Positions 1-6,319 of a DNA stretch of 6,423 bases are shown here, one piece after another; the stretch's first letter is position 1, and each line of letters begins with the position of its first letter. The notes beneath the pieces were generated by a model that was not told where the DNA came from, searched no databases, and saw nothing but the letters and a program-made list of their open reading frames with translations. The DNA is from an uncultured Collinsella sp. (GTDB lineage: Bacteria; Actinomycetota; Coriobacteriia; Coriobacteriales; Coriobacteriaceae), in assembly GCA_947003675.1 (NCBI GenBank), contig CAMQPJ010000076.1, forward strand, positions 1 to 6,423, given 5' to 3'. A program made the translations under genes and the position numbers.

Positions 1-35
1 CTACCCCAATCGATATCCTTCTTCTCGACAGTCAT
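1..35 (-). CDS. ilvE: Partial 5' end of a probable branched-chain amino acid aminotransferase
   Basis: Only the start of this minus-strand gene is inside the window. The first codons give MTVEKKDIDWG and then the sequence leaves the left edge. A clear Shine-Dalgarno AAGGAG lies a few bases upstream (about 44-49), so the ATG at 35-33 is well supported as a start. A short Lys-rich N-terminus followed by DIDW and Gly resembles my recollection of class IV branched-chain aminotransferases, which often begin with an EKKDIDW-like stretch before the NLGF segment. Those PLP enzymes catalyse the last step of Leu, Ile and Val synthesis and the first step of their breakdown. With 11 residues the identity is a recognition guess. 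That a gene starts here is much more certain than which gene it is. Confidence 0.45.
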   Translation of the reverse strand, partial: MTVEKKDIDWG

Positions 36-250
36 ATGTCGCTCCTTACATACACGGTTGCATACTCGCGAACCCGCACGCAAGGACCGAAGCCGGCCGC
101 GTCGCAACGTCGCATACCCGGAAGCGTAGAGCCGGGCAGGACACGCGGGCAGCATCGAAGCCGATGGCACGTCGATTCGCATGCAGGTGATTGTACTCCC
201 CGCACGCCTTGGATAAAACGTTTTTCTTTAACTAAGTAAAGTATTTTCAT
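36..250 (-). promoter_or_regulatory. Leader/upstream region of the left-edge gene, with an AT-rich promoter-like island
   Basis: This 215-bp stretch separates the left-edge gene from the dedA terminator. Bases of about 208-258 are strikingly AT-rich against a GC-rich surround, which suggests a minus-strand promoter. A weak candidate pair is TTGTGT, 16 bases, then TACTTT (around 238-265), each matching only 3 of 6 consensus bases. The rest (36-205) is GC-rich with small hairpins, such as CATCG-AAGC-CGATG near 153-166 and CCCGG/CCGGG near 117-136. None is followed by a T-run, so no transcription attenuator is visible. I looked for the T-box core (a GGTACCGCG-like sequence) and did not find it. 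An open frame on the minus strand from 250 to 32 is described under findings and is not called as a gene. Confidence 0.3.
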
Positions 251-263
251 TTGCCTTCAACAC

Positions 264-297
264 AAAAGGCCCGCCATCGAATCCGATGGCGGGCCTT
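264..297 (-). terminator. Rho-independent terminator of the DedA gene
   Basis: A perfect 14-bp stem (266-279 pairing with 284-297, arms containing GGCCCGCCATCG) closes a 4-base AATC loop. Read on the minus strand the stem is followed by TTTTGTGTT, a usable U-tract. On the plus strand no T-run follows. It lies 29 bases past the stop codon of the DedA gene, so it terminates that transcript and insulates the left-edge gene. Confidence 0.85.
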
Positions 298-325
298 GGA
301 ATTAACGTCCGAAAACAAACTCGGA

Positions 326-973
326 CTAGGCGTTCTTTTTACCAAGCTTAGCCTTAACCAGGCCGACCACGGTCGGGATGATCGACACGGCGACGATGCC
401 GATAATCAGCAGCTCAAAGTGCTCCTGCACAAACGGAATGCCACCAAAGAAGTAACCCAGCAGCGTAAAGACCGTCGACCAGGTAATGCCACCCAGCACG
501 TTAAAGATGACAAAGTTGCGCCAGTGCATGCCGCCCATGCCGGCGATAAAAGGCACAAAGGTGCGGATGAACGGGAAGAAGCGACCGAGGAAGATGGCCA
601 GATGGCCCCACTTATCCAGGAAATCCTCGGACTTTTTGATGCGCTCGGGCGTCATGGCCTTTACCTTGCCCGAGGCGATGATCTTGCGGCCAAAGAAGTG
701 GCCGATCATAAAGTTGCACTGATCGCCCAGGATGGCTGCGGCCCATGCGGTGGCCAGAAGCGCCACGATGTTAAAGCCGCCGTTGTGGGCAAAGAAGCCC
801 GAGGCAAACAGCAGCGAGTCGCCGGGAAGGAACGGGAAGAACACCACGCCCGTCTCGATAAAGATGATTAGGAACACGCAGCCGTAGGCCATAAGCGGGC
901 CGGCGGCGATCCAGCTGGCGATCGCGGTGCGCGGGTCCTTAAGCAGCTCGGCGATAAAATTGATGAAACCCAT
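326..973 (-). CDS. DedA-family (SNARE-associated/VTT domain) integral membrane protein
   Basis: This 215-residue polytopic membrane protein belongs to the DedA/VTT family, whose members are linked to undecaprenyl-phosphate or phospholipid translocation across the cytoplasmic membrane and to envelope homeostasis. Visible landmarks: FIETGVVFFPFLPGDSLL (38-55), the family's re-entrant motif with acidic E40 and D52; GDQCNFMIGHFFGRK (83-97); and GRFFPFIRTFVPFIAGMG (130-147), with R131 and R137. E40, D52, R131 and R137 correspond to residues reported as essential in E. coli YqjA (E39, D51, R130, R136). Hydrophobic spans fall near 25-48, 65-92, 132-148, 152-175 and 186-206, and the tail is basic (KAKLGKKNA). 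I chose the ATG at 973-971 because GAGAGG lies nine bases upstream and the family similarity begins there; an in-frame extension of 28 residues is Arg-rich and has no such site. The gene is monocistronic with its own terminator. The substrate is inferred from the family only. Confidence 0.9.
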   Translation of the reverse strand: MGFINFIAELLKDPRTAIASWIAAGPLMAYGCVFLIIFIETGVVFFPFLPGDSLLFASGFFAHNGGFNIVALLATAWAAAILGDQCNFMIGHFFGRKIIASGKVKAMTPERIKKSEDFLDKWGHLAIFLGRFFPFIRTFVPFIAGMGGMHWRNFVIFNVLGGITWSTVFTLLGYFFGGIPFVQEHFELLIIGIVAVSIIPTVVGLVKAKLGKKNA

Positions 974-1019
974 GAAGTAAAACCTCTCAGTTGTGGGCGC
1001 GGATACGTCCAAGTTGACC

Positions 1020-1053
1020 AGTATACGGTTGCGGCGCCCCCTCGTGCGCAACC
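1020..1053 (-). promoter_or_regulatory. Putative promoter of the DedA gene with a 7-bp inverted repeat upstream of the -10
   Basis: On the minus strand TATACT (1025-1020) matches the -10 consensus at 5 of 6 positions and would start transcription about 40 bases before the DedA ATG. No good -35 is present 16-18 bases upstream. That spacer instead holds a perfect inverted repeat, GGTTGCG (1027-1033) with CGCAACC (1047-1053), 13-base centre. A weak -35 together with a dyad over the -35/-10 region fits a regulated promoter, but the repeat is short for GC-rich DNA and could be chance. Confidence 0.4.
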
Positions 1054-1138
1054 CCACAAAAGCATGACTCCATTACCAGCAAGTTTGCATAACTGATACC
1101 TGTCGTGCAAAGCCGCCAAGATTATTCTTCCTAATCCC

Positions 1139-1155
1139 TAGCGAATCGCTATACT
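1139..1155 (+). promoter_or_regulatory. Putative cysE promoter -10 overlapped by a 13-bp palindrome
   Basis: TATACT at 1150-1155 matches the -10 consensus at 5 of 6 positions and would give a leader of about 35 bases before the cysE GTG. No recognisable TTGACA-like box stands at the usual distance; the hexamer there is CTTCCT. The perfect palindrome TAGCGA-A-TCGCTA (1139-1151) runs into the first two bases of the -10. A protein bound there would block or assist RNA polymerase directly. Operator function is inference; the palindrome and the -10 are seen. Confidence 0.45.
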
Positions 1156-1196
1156 TTACTGAATCGCATTGCCATGGCACTAAGGGAGGGCGGCCG

Positions 1197-1901
1197 GTGA
1201 GCTTTATCAATACCATTCGCGAGGACATCAAGACCGTCCAGGCGCAGGACCCCGCCGCGCAAAACGGTCTAGTCATCTTCCTTTCCTATCCCGGCCTGCA
1301 CGCCAAGTGGAACCACGTGCCCGAGCACTGGCTCTGGGAGCACGGTCATCGTTCGCTCGCCCGCGTGCTCTCGCAAATCACCCGTCACATCACCGGCGTC
1401 GAGATTCATCCCGCCGCACAGATCGGCAAACATTTCTTTATCGACCACGCCATGGGCGTCGTCATCGGCGAAACCACCATCGTGGGCGACAACTGCGTGC
1501 TCTACCAGGGCGTCACGCTTGGCGGCACCGGCAACGAGACCGGCAAGCGCCATCCCACCCTGGGCAACAACGTCACCGTGGGCACGGGCGCCAAGGTGCT
1601 CGGCAACATCCGCATCGGCAACAACGTCAAGATCGGCGGCAACTCGGTCGTCGTCAAGGACGTGCCCGACAACTGCACCGTCGTGGGCGTGCCGGGACGC
1701 ATCATCAAGCGCAACGGCTGCCGCGTGTTCGAGGAGAGCTTCGATGCCAAGCAGCATCGCGAGTACATGCCCGACGATGCCGCCGAGCAGTCCGCCCTCA
1801 ACCGCCAGGGCATCACCGAGAACGCCCGCCGTGTCAAAGAGCTCGAGCGGGAGGTAGCCGAGCTCAAGGCCCTCGTCGCCAAACTTGTGGACGAACGCTA
1901 G
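1197..1901 (+). CDS. cysE: Serine O-acetyltransferase with C-terminal coiled-coil tail
   Basis: Serine acetyltransferase transfers acetyl from acetyl-CoA to L-serine, giving O-acetylserine for cysteine synthesis in the cytoplasm. The 234-residue protein has a short helical N-terminus (1-60, lacking part of the longer E. coli-type N-terminal domain) and a left-handed parallel beta-helix of hexapeptide repeats (about 68-165). The catalytic centre is readable: [12 protein letters not shown] (82-93), with the D83-H84 pair of the family, [13 protein letters not shown] (108-120) with H119, and [27 protein letters not shown] (131-157), which builds the CoA-binding coils. After the helix comes a tail of about 65 residues ending in a heptad zipper: V213, L216, V220, L223, V227 and L230 at a/d positions. 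It ends VDER rather than the C-terminal Ile that docks into CysK in E. coli. The start is GTG, supported by AGGGAGGG (1183-1190) six bases upstream. No cysK is adjacent. Confidence 0.95.
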   Translation: MSFINTIREDIKTVQAQDPAAQNGLVIFLSYPGLHAKWNHVPEHWLWEHGHRSLARVLSQITRHITGVEIHPAAQIGKHFFIDHAMGVVIGETTIVGDNCVLYQGVTLGGTGNETGKRHPTLGNNVTVGTGAKVLGNIRIGNNVKIGGNSVVVKDVPDNCTVVGVPGRIIKRNGCRVFEESFDAKQHREYMPDDAAEQSALNRQGITENARRVKELEREVAELKALVAKLVDER

Positions 1902-1937
1902 AAGCGGACGGCCACCGACAACATTGACGCCAACGCA

Positions 1938-1972
1938 AAGGCGCGCCAGGGAATCCATCCCCGGCGCGCCTT
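1938..1972 (+). terminator. Rho-independent terminator of cysE
   Basis: A perfect 10-bp stem AAGGCGCGCC (1938-1947) with GGCGCGCCTT (1963-1972), and inner GGG/CCC pairing within the 15-base centre, is followed on the plus strand by ATTTCC. It lies 36 bases past the cysE stop. The T-run is short, but stem strength and position make it the cysE terminator. Because the stem is symmetric it may also act weakly on transcripts from the convergent ABC operon. Confidence 0.75.
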
Positions 1973-1978
1973 ATTTCC

Positions 1979-2011
1979 AATGCGACAAAGGGGTCGTCCC
2001 TTTGTCGCATT
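1979..2011. repeat. Perfect 14-bp palindrome at the exporter operon's stop codon
   Basis: AATGCGACAAAGGG (1979-1992) pairs perfectly with CCCTTTGTCGCATT (1998-2011) around a 5-base GTCGT loop. The outer arm overlaps the TAA stop of ABC subunit B (2012-2010). On the minus strand the stem is followed by GGAAATAAGG, which is not a U-tract, so it is a poor classical terminator by itself. Directly beyond it stands the cysE terminator stem. It could be an mRNA 3'-end stabiliser, half of a bidirectional terminator, or a dispersed intergenic palindrome; the window alone cannot decide. Confidence 0.6.
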
Positions 2012-4025
2012 ATGCGAACTGACTCAGATAGAGGTCGGCGTAAGCGCCCTCGGCAGCCAGCAGCTCCTTATGCGTGCCCTGCTCGATGATATTGCCGTGA
2101 TCCATGACCAGGATGAGGTCGGCATCCACAATCGTCGACAGGCGGTGCGCGATCACAAAGCTGGTGCGCCCGCGCATGAGCGCGTCCATGGCGCGGCCGA
2201 TAGCAAGCTCGGTGCGCGTGTCCACGCTCGACGTCGCCTCGTCCAGGATGAGAATCGCCGGGTTGTTGAGCAGCACGCGCGCAATGGTCAGCAGCTGGCG
2301 CTGGCCCTGGCTAATGCTCTCGGCATCGTTGGCCACCCGCGTGTCATAACCCTGCGGCATGGTGCGCACAAAGAAGTCGACCTGCGCGGCGCGCGCGGCC
2401 GCCACGATCTCCTCGCGCGTCGCCTCGGGACAGCCATAGGCGATGTTCTCGGCAATCGTGCCATCGAACAGCCAGGCATCCTGCAGCACCATGCCAAACT
2501 GCTGGCGCAGCTCGCCGCGGTCCATGCGGCTCGTGTCCACACCGTCGAGCGTAATGCGCCCGCCGTCAATCTCGTAAAAGCGCATGAGCAGGTTGATGAG
2601 CGTGGTCTTGCCCGCGCCCGTGGTTCCCACCACCGCGATCTTTTGGCCCGGCTCGGCGGCAAACGATACGTCGCGCATAAGCGGCTTGTCGGGCGAATAG
2701 CCAAAGCGCACGTGCTCAAAAGCGACGCGGCCCTCAACGCGACCCGGCAGCTTGGCAGCCTCGTCCGGCAGCGGATCGGCCTCCATCTCGGGCTCGTCGA
2801 GCAGGTCGAACACACGCTCCGCACTCGCCAGCGCGCTCTGCAGCGAGTTAAAGGTAAACGACAGCTGCGTCATGGGTTCGGACGCCTCGTAGATAAACTG
2901 GAAGAACGCCTGGAACACGCCAACGGTCATGTGACCGGCGACCAGCATGCTGCAGCCCACCAGCGCGATCACGATCTGCGCCAAACGGCCGATAAAGCGC
3001 ACCGCAGGGCCGACGGCATTGATCATAAAGTCGGCCTTGGCACTCACGCGCGCTAGCTCGCTCGAGGCCTGGTGCACCTCGGCAGAGCTCTGACGCTCGC
3101 GGTTAAACGCACGGATTACCAGACGGCCCGAATAGCCTTCCTCGACCGCACTCGTAATCTTGGACACCCACTCCTGGCGCTCACCGGTTACGTCATGCGT
3201 GCGACGCGAGACCACCTTGGTCACCAGCAGCGACAACGCCGTAAAGAACAAAAAGACCAGCGTAAGTGGCACGCTAAACACGAACATCACGCTCACGGCG
3301 CCCACCACGGTGCCGATCGACACCAGAAGCTGCAGCAAGCCGCGCTGCATGCTCTCGGACATCTTGTCCAGGTCGTTGGTCGCGCGGCTGACGACCTCGC
3401 CGGGACGATGCGCGTCAAAATAGGCGAGCGGCAGACGATTGAGCTTTTGGGCGATGCGGTTACGCAGACGTAGGTTGAGGCGTTCGGCCACGCTCGACAT
3501 CAAAAAGCTCTGGAGCGCGTAGAACGAGGCAGCGGCCGTCCAAATCATAAAGTAGATGAAGATGGTCCTACCGCAGTTCTCCCAGGTGATGTTGAAAGTG
3601 GTGTCGTTGGCAAACGCCACCTGAATGTGGCCCCACAGCTCATCGATCACGCGGGCGCTATATGCCGGCGCAGCGGTGTTAAAGATGGCATAGAACACAA
3701 TGCTCGCGAACACGATATAGAAGCGCCAATGGTCGCCGGCGGCCTCGCTCCACAGGCGGCGCACCGTCGCCCAGGTATCCCGAGGCGTCTCGTCCTCGTC
3801 CTCGTCGTCCACATCGCGCATGCGCTCTGCCTCAGCGCGGGCGCGCTCGTCCTCGGCGCGCTCGTTTTCCTCGTACAGCGCCTGGCGGCGCGCCTCGCGA
3901 GCGGCCGCCGCCTTGGCGGCCTCATCCAGCTCGGGTGCTACGGCGGCCTGGTCGACCATTTTATCGGCGGCGTCCACAGCAGCGGCATCGACAAGGCCGC
4001 CTTGTTTCCTGAGCTTCTCGGCCAT
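2010..4025 (-). CDS. Heterodimeric ABC exporter, subunit B (catalytically intact NBD, N-terminal extension)
   Basis: This is a type IV ABC exporter half-transporter (membrane domain fused to ATPase, 671 residues) that moves an unknown, probably amphipathic, substrate out of the cell. Residues 1-95 are a charged Ala/Glu/Arg-rich, helix-prone extension with an acidic run DVDDEDEDE (71-79). Six membrane spans follow, near 102-124, 152-176, 228-250, 252-272, 340-363 and 366-385. The NBD shows Walker A GTTGAGKTT (467-475), Q-loop Q515, degenerate signature ISQGQRQ (571-577), Walker B ILILDE with catalytic E596, D-loop SSVD (599-602) and H-loop H627. SQGQ in place of SGGQ is typical of the partner subunit in BmrCD/LmrCD-like exporters. 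I chose the ATG at 4025-4023 because an ideal GGAGGTGA (4038-4031) lies five bases upstream. The GTG at 4034 overlaps that site and is rejected. The gene begins one base after subunit A's stop, so translation is probably coupled. Confidence 0.93.
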   Translation of the reverse strand: MAEKLRKQGGLVDAAAVDAADKMVDQAAVAPELDEAAKAAAAREARRQALYEENERAEDERARAEAERMRDVDDEDEDETPRDTWATVRRLWSEAAGDHWRFYIVFASIVFYAIFNTAAPAYSARVIDELWGHIQVAFANDTTFNITWENCGRTIFIYFMIWTAAASFYALQSFLMSSVAERLNLRLRNRIAQKLNRLPLAYFDAHRPGEVVSRATNDLDKMSESMQRGLLQLLVSIGTVVGAVSVMFVFSVPLTLVFLFFTALSLLVTKVVSRRTHDVTGERQEWVSKITSAVEEGYSGRLVIRAFNRERQSSAEVHQASSELARVSAKADFMINAVGPAVRFIGRLAQIVIALVGCSMLVAGHMTVGVFQAFFQFIYEASEPMTQLSFTFNSLQSALASAERVFDLLDEPEMEADPLPDEAAKLPGRVEGRVAFEHVRFGYSPDKPLMRDVSFAAEPGQKIAVVGTTGAGKTTLINLLMRFYEIDGGRITLDGVDTSRMDRGELRQQFGMVLQDAWLFDGTIAENIAYGCPEATREEIVAAARAAQVDFFVRTMPQGYDTRVANDAESISQGQRQLLTIARVLLNNPAILILDEATSSVDTRTELAIGRAMDALMRGRTSFVIAHRLSTIVDADLILVMDHGNIIEQGTHKELLAAEGAYADLYLSQFA

Positions 4026-4026
4026 G

Positions 4027-5763
4027 CTACTCACCTCCCTTCATTTGCGATTCCGCGATGGCGCGGTACACCTCGCAGGTTTCCATAAGCTCGCCATGCG
4101 TGCCCAGACCCACAACCTCGCCGTCCTTGAGCACGACGATCTGGTCGGCGTGCAAGATCGTCGATATGCGCTGCGCGATGATGAGCACCGCGGCATCGCG
4201 CGTCTCGTCCTGCAGCGCATGGCGCAGTGCCGCATCGGTCTTAAAGTCCAGGGCCGAAAAACTGTCGTCGAAGATATATAGATCGGCGCGCTTCATGAGT
4301 GCGCGAGCAATGGCCAGGCGCTGGCGCTGGCCGCCCGAGAAGTTCGTGCCGCCCTGGGCCACCGGCGTATCGAGCCCCTGGGGCTGGTCGAGCACAAAGG
4401 TGCTCTGGGCAACCTCCAGCGCATGGAGCATGTCAGCCTCAGTCGCGCCTTCGTTGCCAAAGCGCAGGTTGCTTGCAACGGTGCCCGAGAACAGCCACGC
4501 CTTCTGCGGCACGTAAGCGATATGCCCGCGAATCTCACCTTGCGAAAGGTCGTGCAGATCGATGCCGTTCAGGCGAATGGTGCCCTTCGTTGCATCGTGG
4601 AAGCGAAGCAGGAGCTTGGCCACCGTTGACTTGCCCGAGCCCGTTGAGCCCACGATCGCGGTCGTCTGTCCGCGGCGGCAGGCAAAACTCAGGTTGCACA
4701 GAGTGTCCTCGTCGGCATCGTCAAAACGGAACGACATATGGTCGAACACGGCAACCGCATCGGTACCGTCAACAGGCTCCGCCGCGCACGTATCTAGCGT
4801 GCGCTTGCCGTCCACGATGCTCGGCTCGATTTCGAGCACCTGTTGCGCACGGTTGAGACACGCCGCAGCGCGCGGGAGCGTCAGAATCACCATCTGCGCC
4901 ATCATCACAAAGAAAAGGATCAGGATCGCGTATTCCAACACGGCCGAGATGCTGCCGATTTGCATGGCGTGGACGCCCACGCGGTTGCCGCCCACCCACA
5001 GCACCGCCACCTCGGCGATATTCATCAAAAAGAAGCTGGAACTGTCGAGACCCACAAACAGGTGGTTGACCTTGATGGCGTTGGCCGCGTAATCGCTAAA
5101 CACCTCGTCCAGGCGCTGCTCCTCGTGGCGCTCCTTGTTAAATGCGCGGATGACGCGCACGCCCACGATGTTCTCGCGCAGCACCACGTTCATGCGGTCG
5201 ATAAAGCTCTGCAGGCGCATAAAGATCGGCGCGGCGTTAGCCACCGTAAAGACCGCCGCCACCAGCACGATCGCAACGACCACGCCCAGCAGCGTGCCCA
5301 TGGCGGGATCGATGAACCAAGCAAAAATGATGCCTGCCACGGCCAAGAACGGCACCGGCAACACCAGCTGAATCGTCTGAAGGACAGCTTGCTGAATCAC
5401 GTTGATGTCGTTGAGCGAGCGTGTGATCATCGAACCCGTGCCAAAGCGCTCAAAGTCGCTGGCGGACAGCTCGAGCGACTTGTCGTACACGGCATTGCGG
5501 ATATCGCAGGCCACGTTGGCGGCCAGGCGCGCTGAAAGATAGCAGCCCAGCACCGTGCCGCCGCTGGCCATGCCGGTCGCGATAAGCATGTACAGGCCGT
5601 TGCGTAATATATAGTCGACATCGCCCGTGGCAATACCGGTGTTGACCATGTTCGCCAGCATCGTGGGAACCAACAGCGTACCGACGTTATCTATCAGCAC
5701 CGCAAACAGCGTCACCGCAATCAGACCGCGGTACGGCCTCATAAATCTCATTAAGAGTCGCAT
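4027..5763 (-). CDS. Heterodimeric ABC exporter, subunit A (degenerate catalytic residues)
   Basis: This 578-residue half-transporter has six membrane spans, near 13-35, 56-80, 126-150, 155-178, 238-258 and 270-296, then an NBD from about 335. Walker A is GSTGSGKST (372-380), Q-loop Q420 (YVPQKAWLF) and signature NFSGGQRQR (474-482), all canonical. Walker B reads LYIFDD: the catalytic Glu is replaced by D500. The H-loop reads IIAQRIST, with Q531 in place of His. This subunit should therefore bind but barely hydrolyse ATP at its own Walker A/B site, while lending an intact signature to subunit B. Compare the degenerate subunits BmrC and TM287. The ATG at 5763-5761 has GAGGGG five bases upstream and overlaps the 3' end of marR by 13 bases. 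The last codons (KGGE, stop) contain the ribosome binding site of subunit B. Substrate unknown; multidrug or peptide export is inferred from the family. Confidence 0.93.
   Translation of the reverse strand: MRLLMRFMRPYRGLIAVTLFAVLIDNVGTLLVPTMLANMVNTGIATGDVDYILRNGLYMLIATGMASGGTVLGCYLSARLAANVACDIRNAVYDKSLELSASDFERFGTGSMITRSLNDINVIQQAVLQTIQLVLPVPFLAVAGIIFAWFIDPAMGTLLGVVVAIVLVAAVFTVANAAPIFMRLQSFIDRMNVVLRENIVGVRVIRAFNKERHEEQRLDEVFSDYAANAIKVNHLFVGLDSSSFFLMNIAEVAVLWVGGNRVGVHAMQIGSISAVLEYAILILFFVMMAQMVILTLPRAAACLNRAQQVLEIEPSIVDGKRTLDTCAAEPVDGTDAVAVFDHMSFRFDDADEDTLCNLSFACRRGQTTAIVGSTGSGKSTVAKLLLRFHDATKGTIRLNGIDLHDLSQGEIRGHIAYVPQKAWLFSGTVASNLRFGNEGATEADMLHALEVAQSTFVLDQPQGLDTPVAQGGTNFSGGQRQRLAIARALMKRADLYIFDDSFSALDFKTDAALRHALQDETRDAAVLIIAQRISTILHADQIVVLKDGEVVGLGTHGELMETCEVYRAIAESQMKGGE
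4031..4038 (-). promoter_or_regulatory. Ribosome binding site of ABC subunit B, inside subunit A's last codons
   Basis: On the minus strand GGAGGTGA is a full complement to the 16S 3' end, five bases before the ATG at 4025. It spans the last Gly-Gly-Glu codons of subunit A. It decides the start of subunit B against an in-frame GTG at 4034, and it implies ribosomes ending subunit A can re-initiate on B, which suits a 1:1 heterodimer. Confidence 0.85.
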
Positions 5764-6263
5764 GTGTCCCCCTCGCCCTTATCGTCAGCCTCGTTCTCGG
5801 CGGCCACTTGCCGTTTAAATGCCTCGCACTCTTCGTTCAGAACATGGGAGAACTTACCGACCAAGCGCATGATCTCGCGCTGCTCCCACGGCTCGAGCGC
5901 CTCGAATGCCTGTTGCTCGGCTTTTTGCGCCGGCAACGCGTAGCGCTTGGCAAACTGCACGCCTTCTTCGGTCAGTCGCACAACCTTGTTCTTACGACTG
6001 CCCTCGGCAAACTCCAACGTCGCAAGCCCTCGCGCCCTAAGCGTCTTGATCGCCGAATTGATGGTCTGTTTGCTGTAGAACCATTCACTCGTCAGCCGAC
6101 TCACGGCAACGCTTCCGCCCGCTGCACTCGTGTCGACGAGCATCCAGTAGGCGCAGTCCGAAAGACCGCAGGCGCGCGCGAACTCCGAATAGATACGGTC
6201 AAGCCCGTTGAGCATCCGGTCGAAATCGACCAGGCTAACTGCACTATTCATCTCTCCCACCAT
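5751..6263 (-). CDS. MarR-family winged-helix transcriptional regulator
   Basis: This 170-residue protein has MarR-family architecture: an N-terminal dimerisation helix (about 10-32), a winged helix-turn-helix with recognition helix SKQTINSAIKTLRARGL (64-80), a beta-hairpin wing rich in basic residues (FAEGSRKNKVVRLTEEG, 85-101), and long C-terminal helices (103-152) that complete the dimer interface. The tail is acidic (NEADDKGEGD). It is the first gene of the exporter operon, and its end overlaps subunit A's start. Members placed like this usually repress their own operon and release DNA when they bind the exported compound. Paired dyad sites just upstream support autoregulation. Start choice is uncertain: the ATG at 6263 has no good Shine-Dalgarno, while the in-frame ATG at 6251 has GGGAGAG almost touching it. 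I give the longer form. The ligand cannot be read from the sequence. Confidence 0.88.
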   Translation of the reverse strand: MVGEMNSAVSLVDFDRMLNGLDRIYSEFARACGLSDCAYWMLVDTSAAGGSVAVSRLTSEWFYSKQTINSAIKTLRARGLATLEFAEGSRKNKVVRLTEEGVQFAKRYALPAQKAEQQAFEALEPWEQREIMRLVGKFSHVLNEECEAFKRQVAAENEADDKGEGDTCDS

Positions 6264-6267
6264 TCGA

Positions 6268-6319
6268 TAGTCCGAGTTTTGACCAATTTATATCTCTACA
6301 TTAGTCCGCGTTTTGACTA
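6268..6319. repeat. Paired candidate MarR operators (two 18-bp sites, 34 bp apart)
   Basis: TAGTCCGAGTTTTGACCA (6268-6285) and TAGTCCGCGTTTTGACTA (6302-6319) are direct repeats agreeing at 16 of 18 positions. Each is itself a dyad: TAGTC, 8 bases, GACTA in the right-hand copy and the same with one mismatch in the left. The outermost halves extend to a perfect 8-bp inverted pair, CGATAGTC (6265-6272) and GACTATCG (6315-6322). Dyads of this size suit a winged-helix dimer, and the sites sit 5 bp upstream of the marR start and over its promoter. Binding by this MarR protein is inference. Confidence 0.7.

Noticed and set aside
36..250. T-box riboswitch upstream of the putative ilvE
   Set aside because: No T-box core sequence, antiterminator bulge or terminator with T-run could be found in this interval.
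974..1057. 28-residue N-terminal extension of the DedA protein
   Set aside because: The extension is Arg-rich and unlike the family, covers the likely promoter, and the ATG at 973 has a proper ribosome binding site.
1269..1958. Long minus-strand open frame antisense to cysE
   Set aside because: It runs opposite a well-identified enzyme with catalytic motifs; the translation is Val/Ala/Asp/His-rich as expected from the complement of GC-rich codons, and no ribosome binding site supports it.
1980..3473. Plus-strand open frames antisense to ABC subunit B
   Set aside because: The predicted proteins are His/Arg/Gln-rich mirror translations with no recognisable domain, while the minus strand encodes complete ABC transporter motifs.
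4026..4034. GTG start for ABC subunit B, three codons upstream
   Set aside because: It would overlap the ideal GGAGGTGA ribosome binding site, which is instead spaced correctly for the ATG at 4025.
4843..5535. Plus-strand open frame antisense to ABC subunit A
   Set aside because: Same reasoning: His- and Asp-rich shadow of a GC-rich coding strand, no start signal and no family resemblance.
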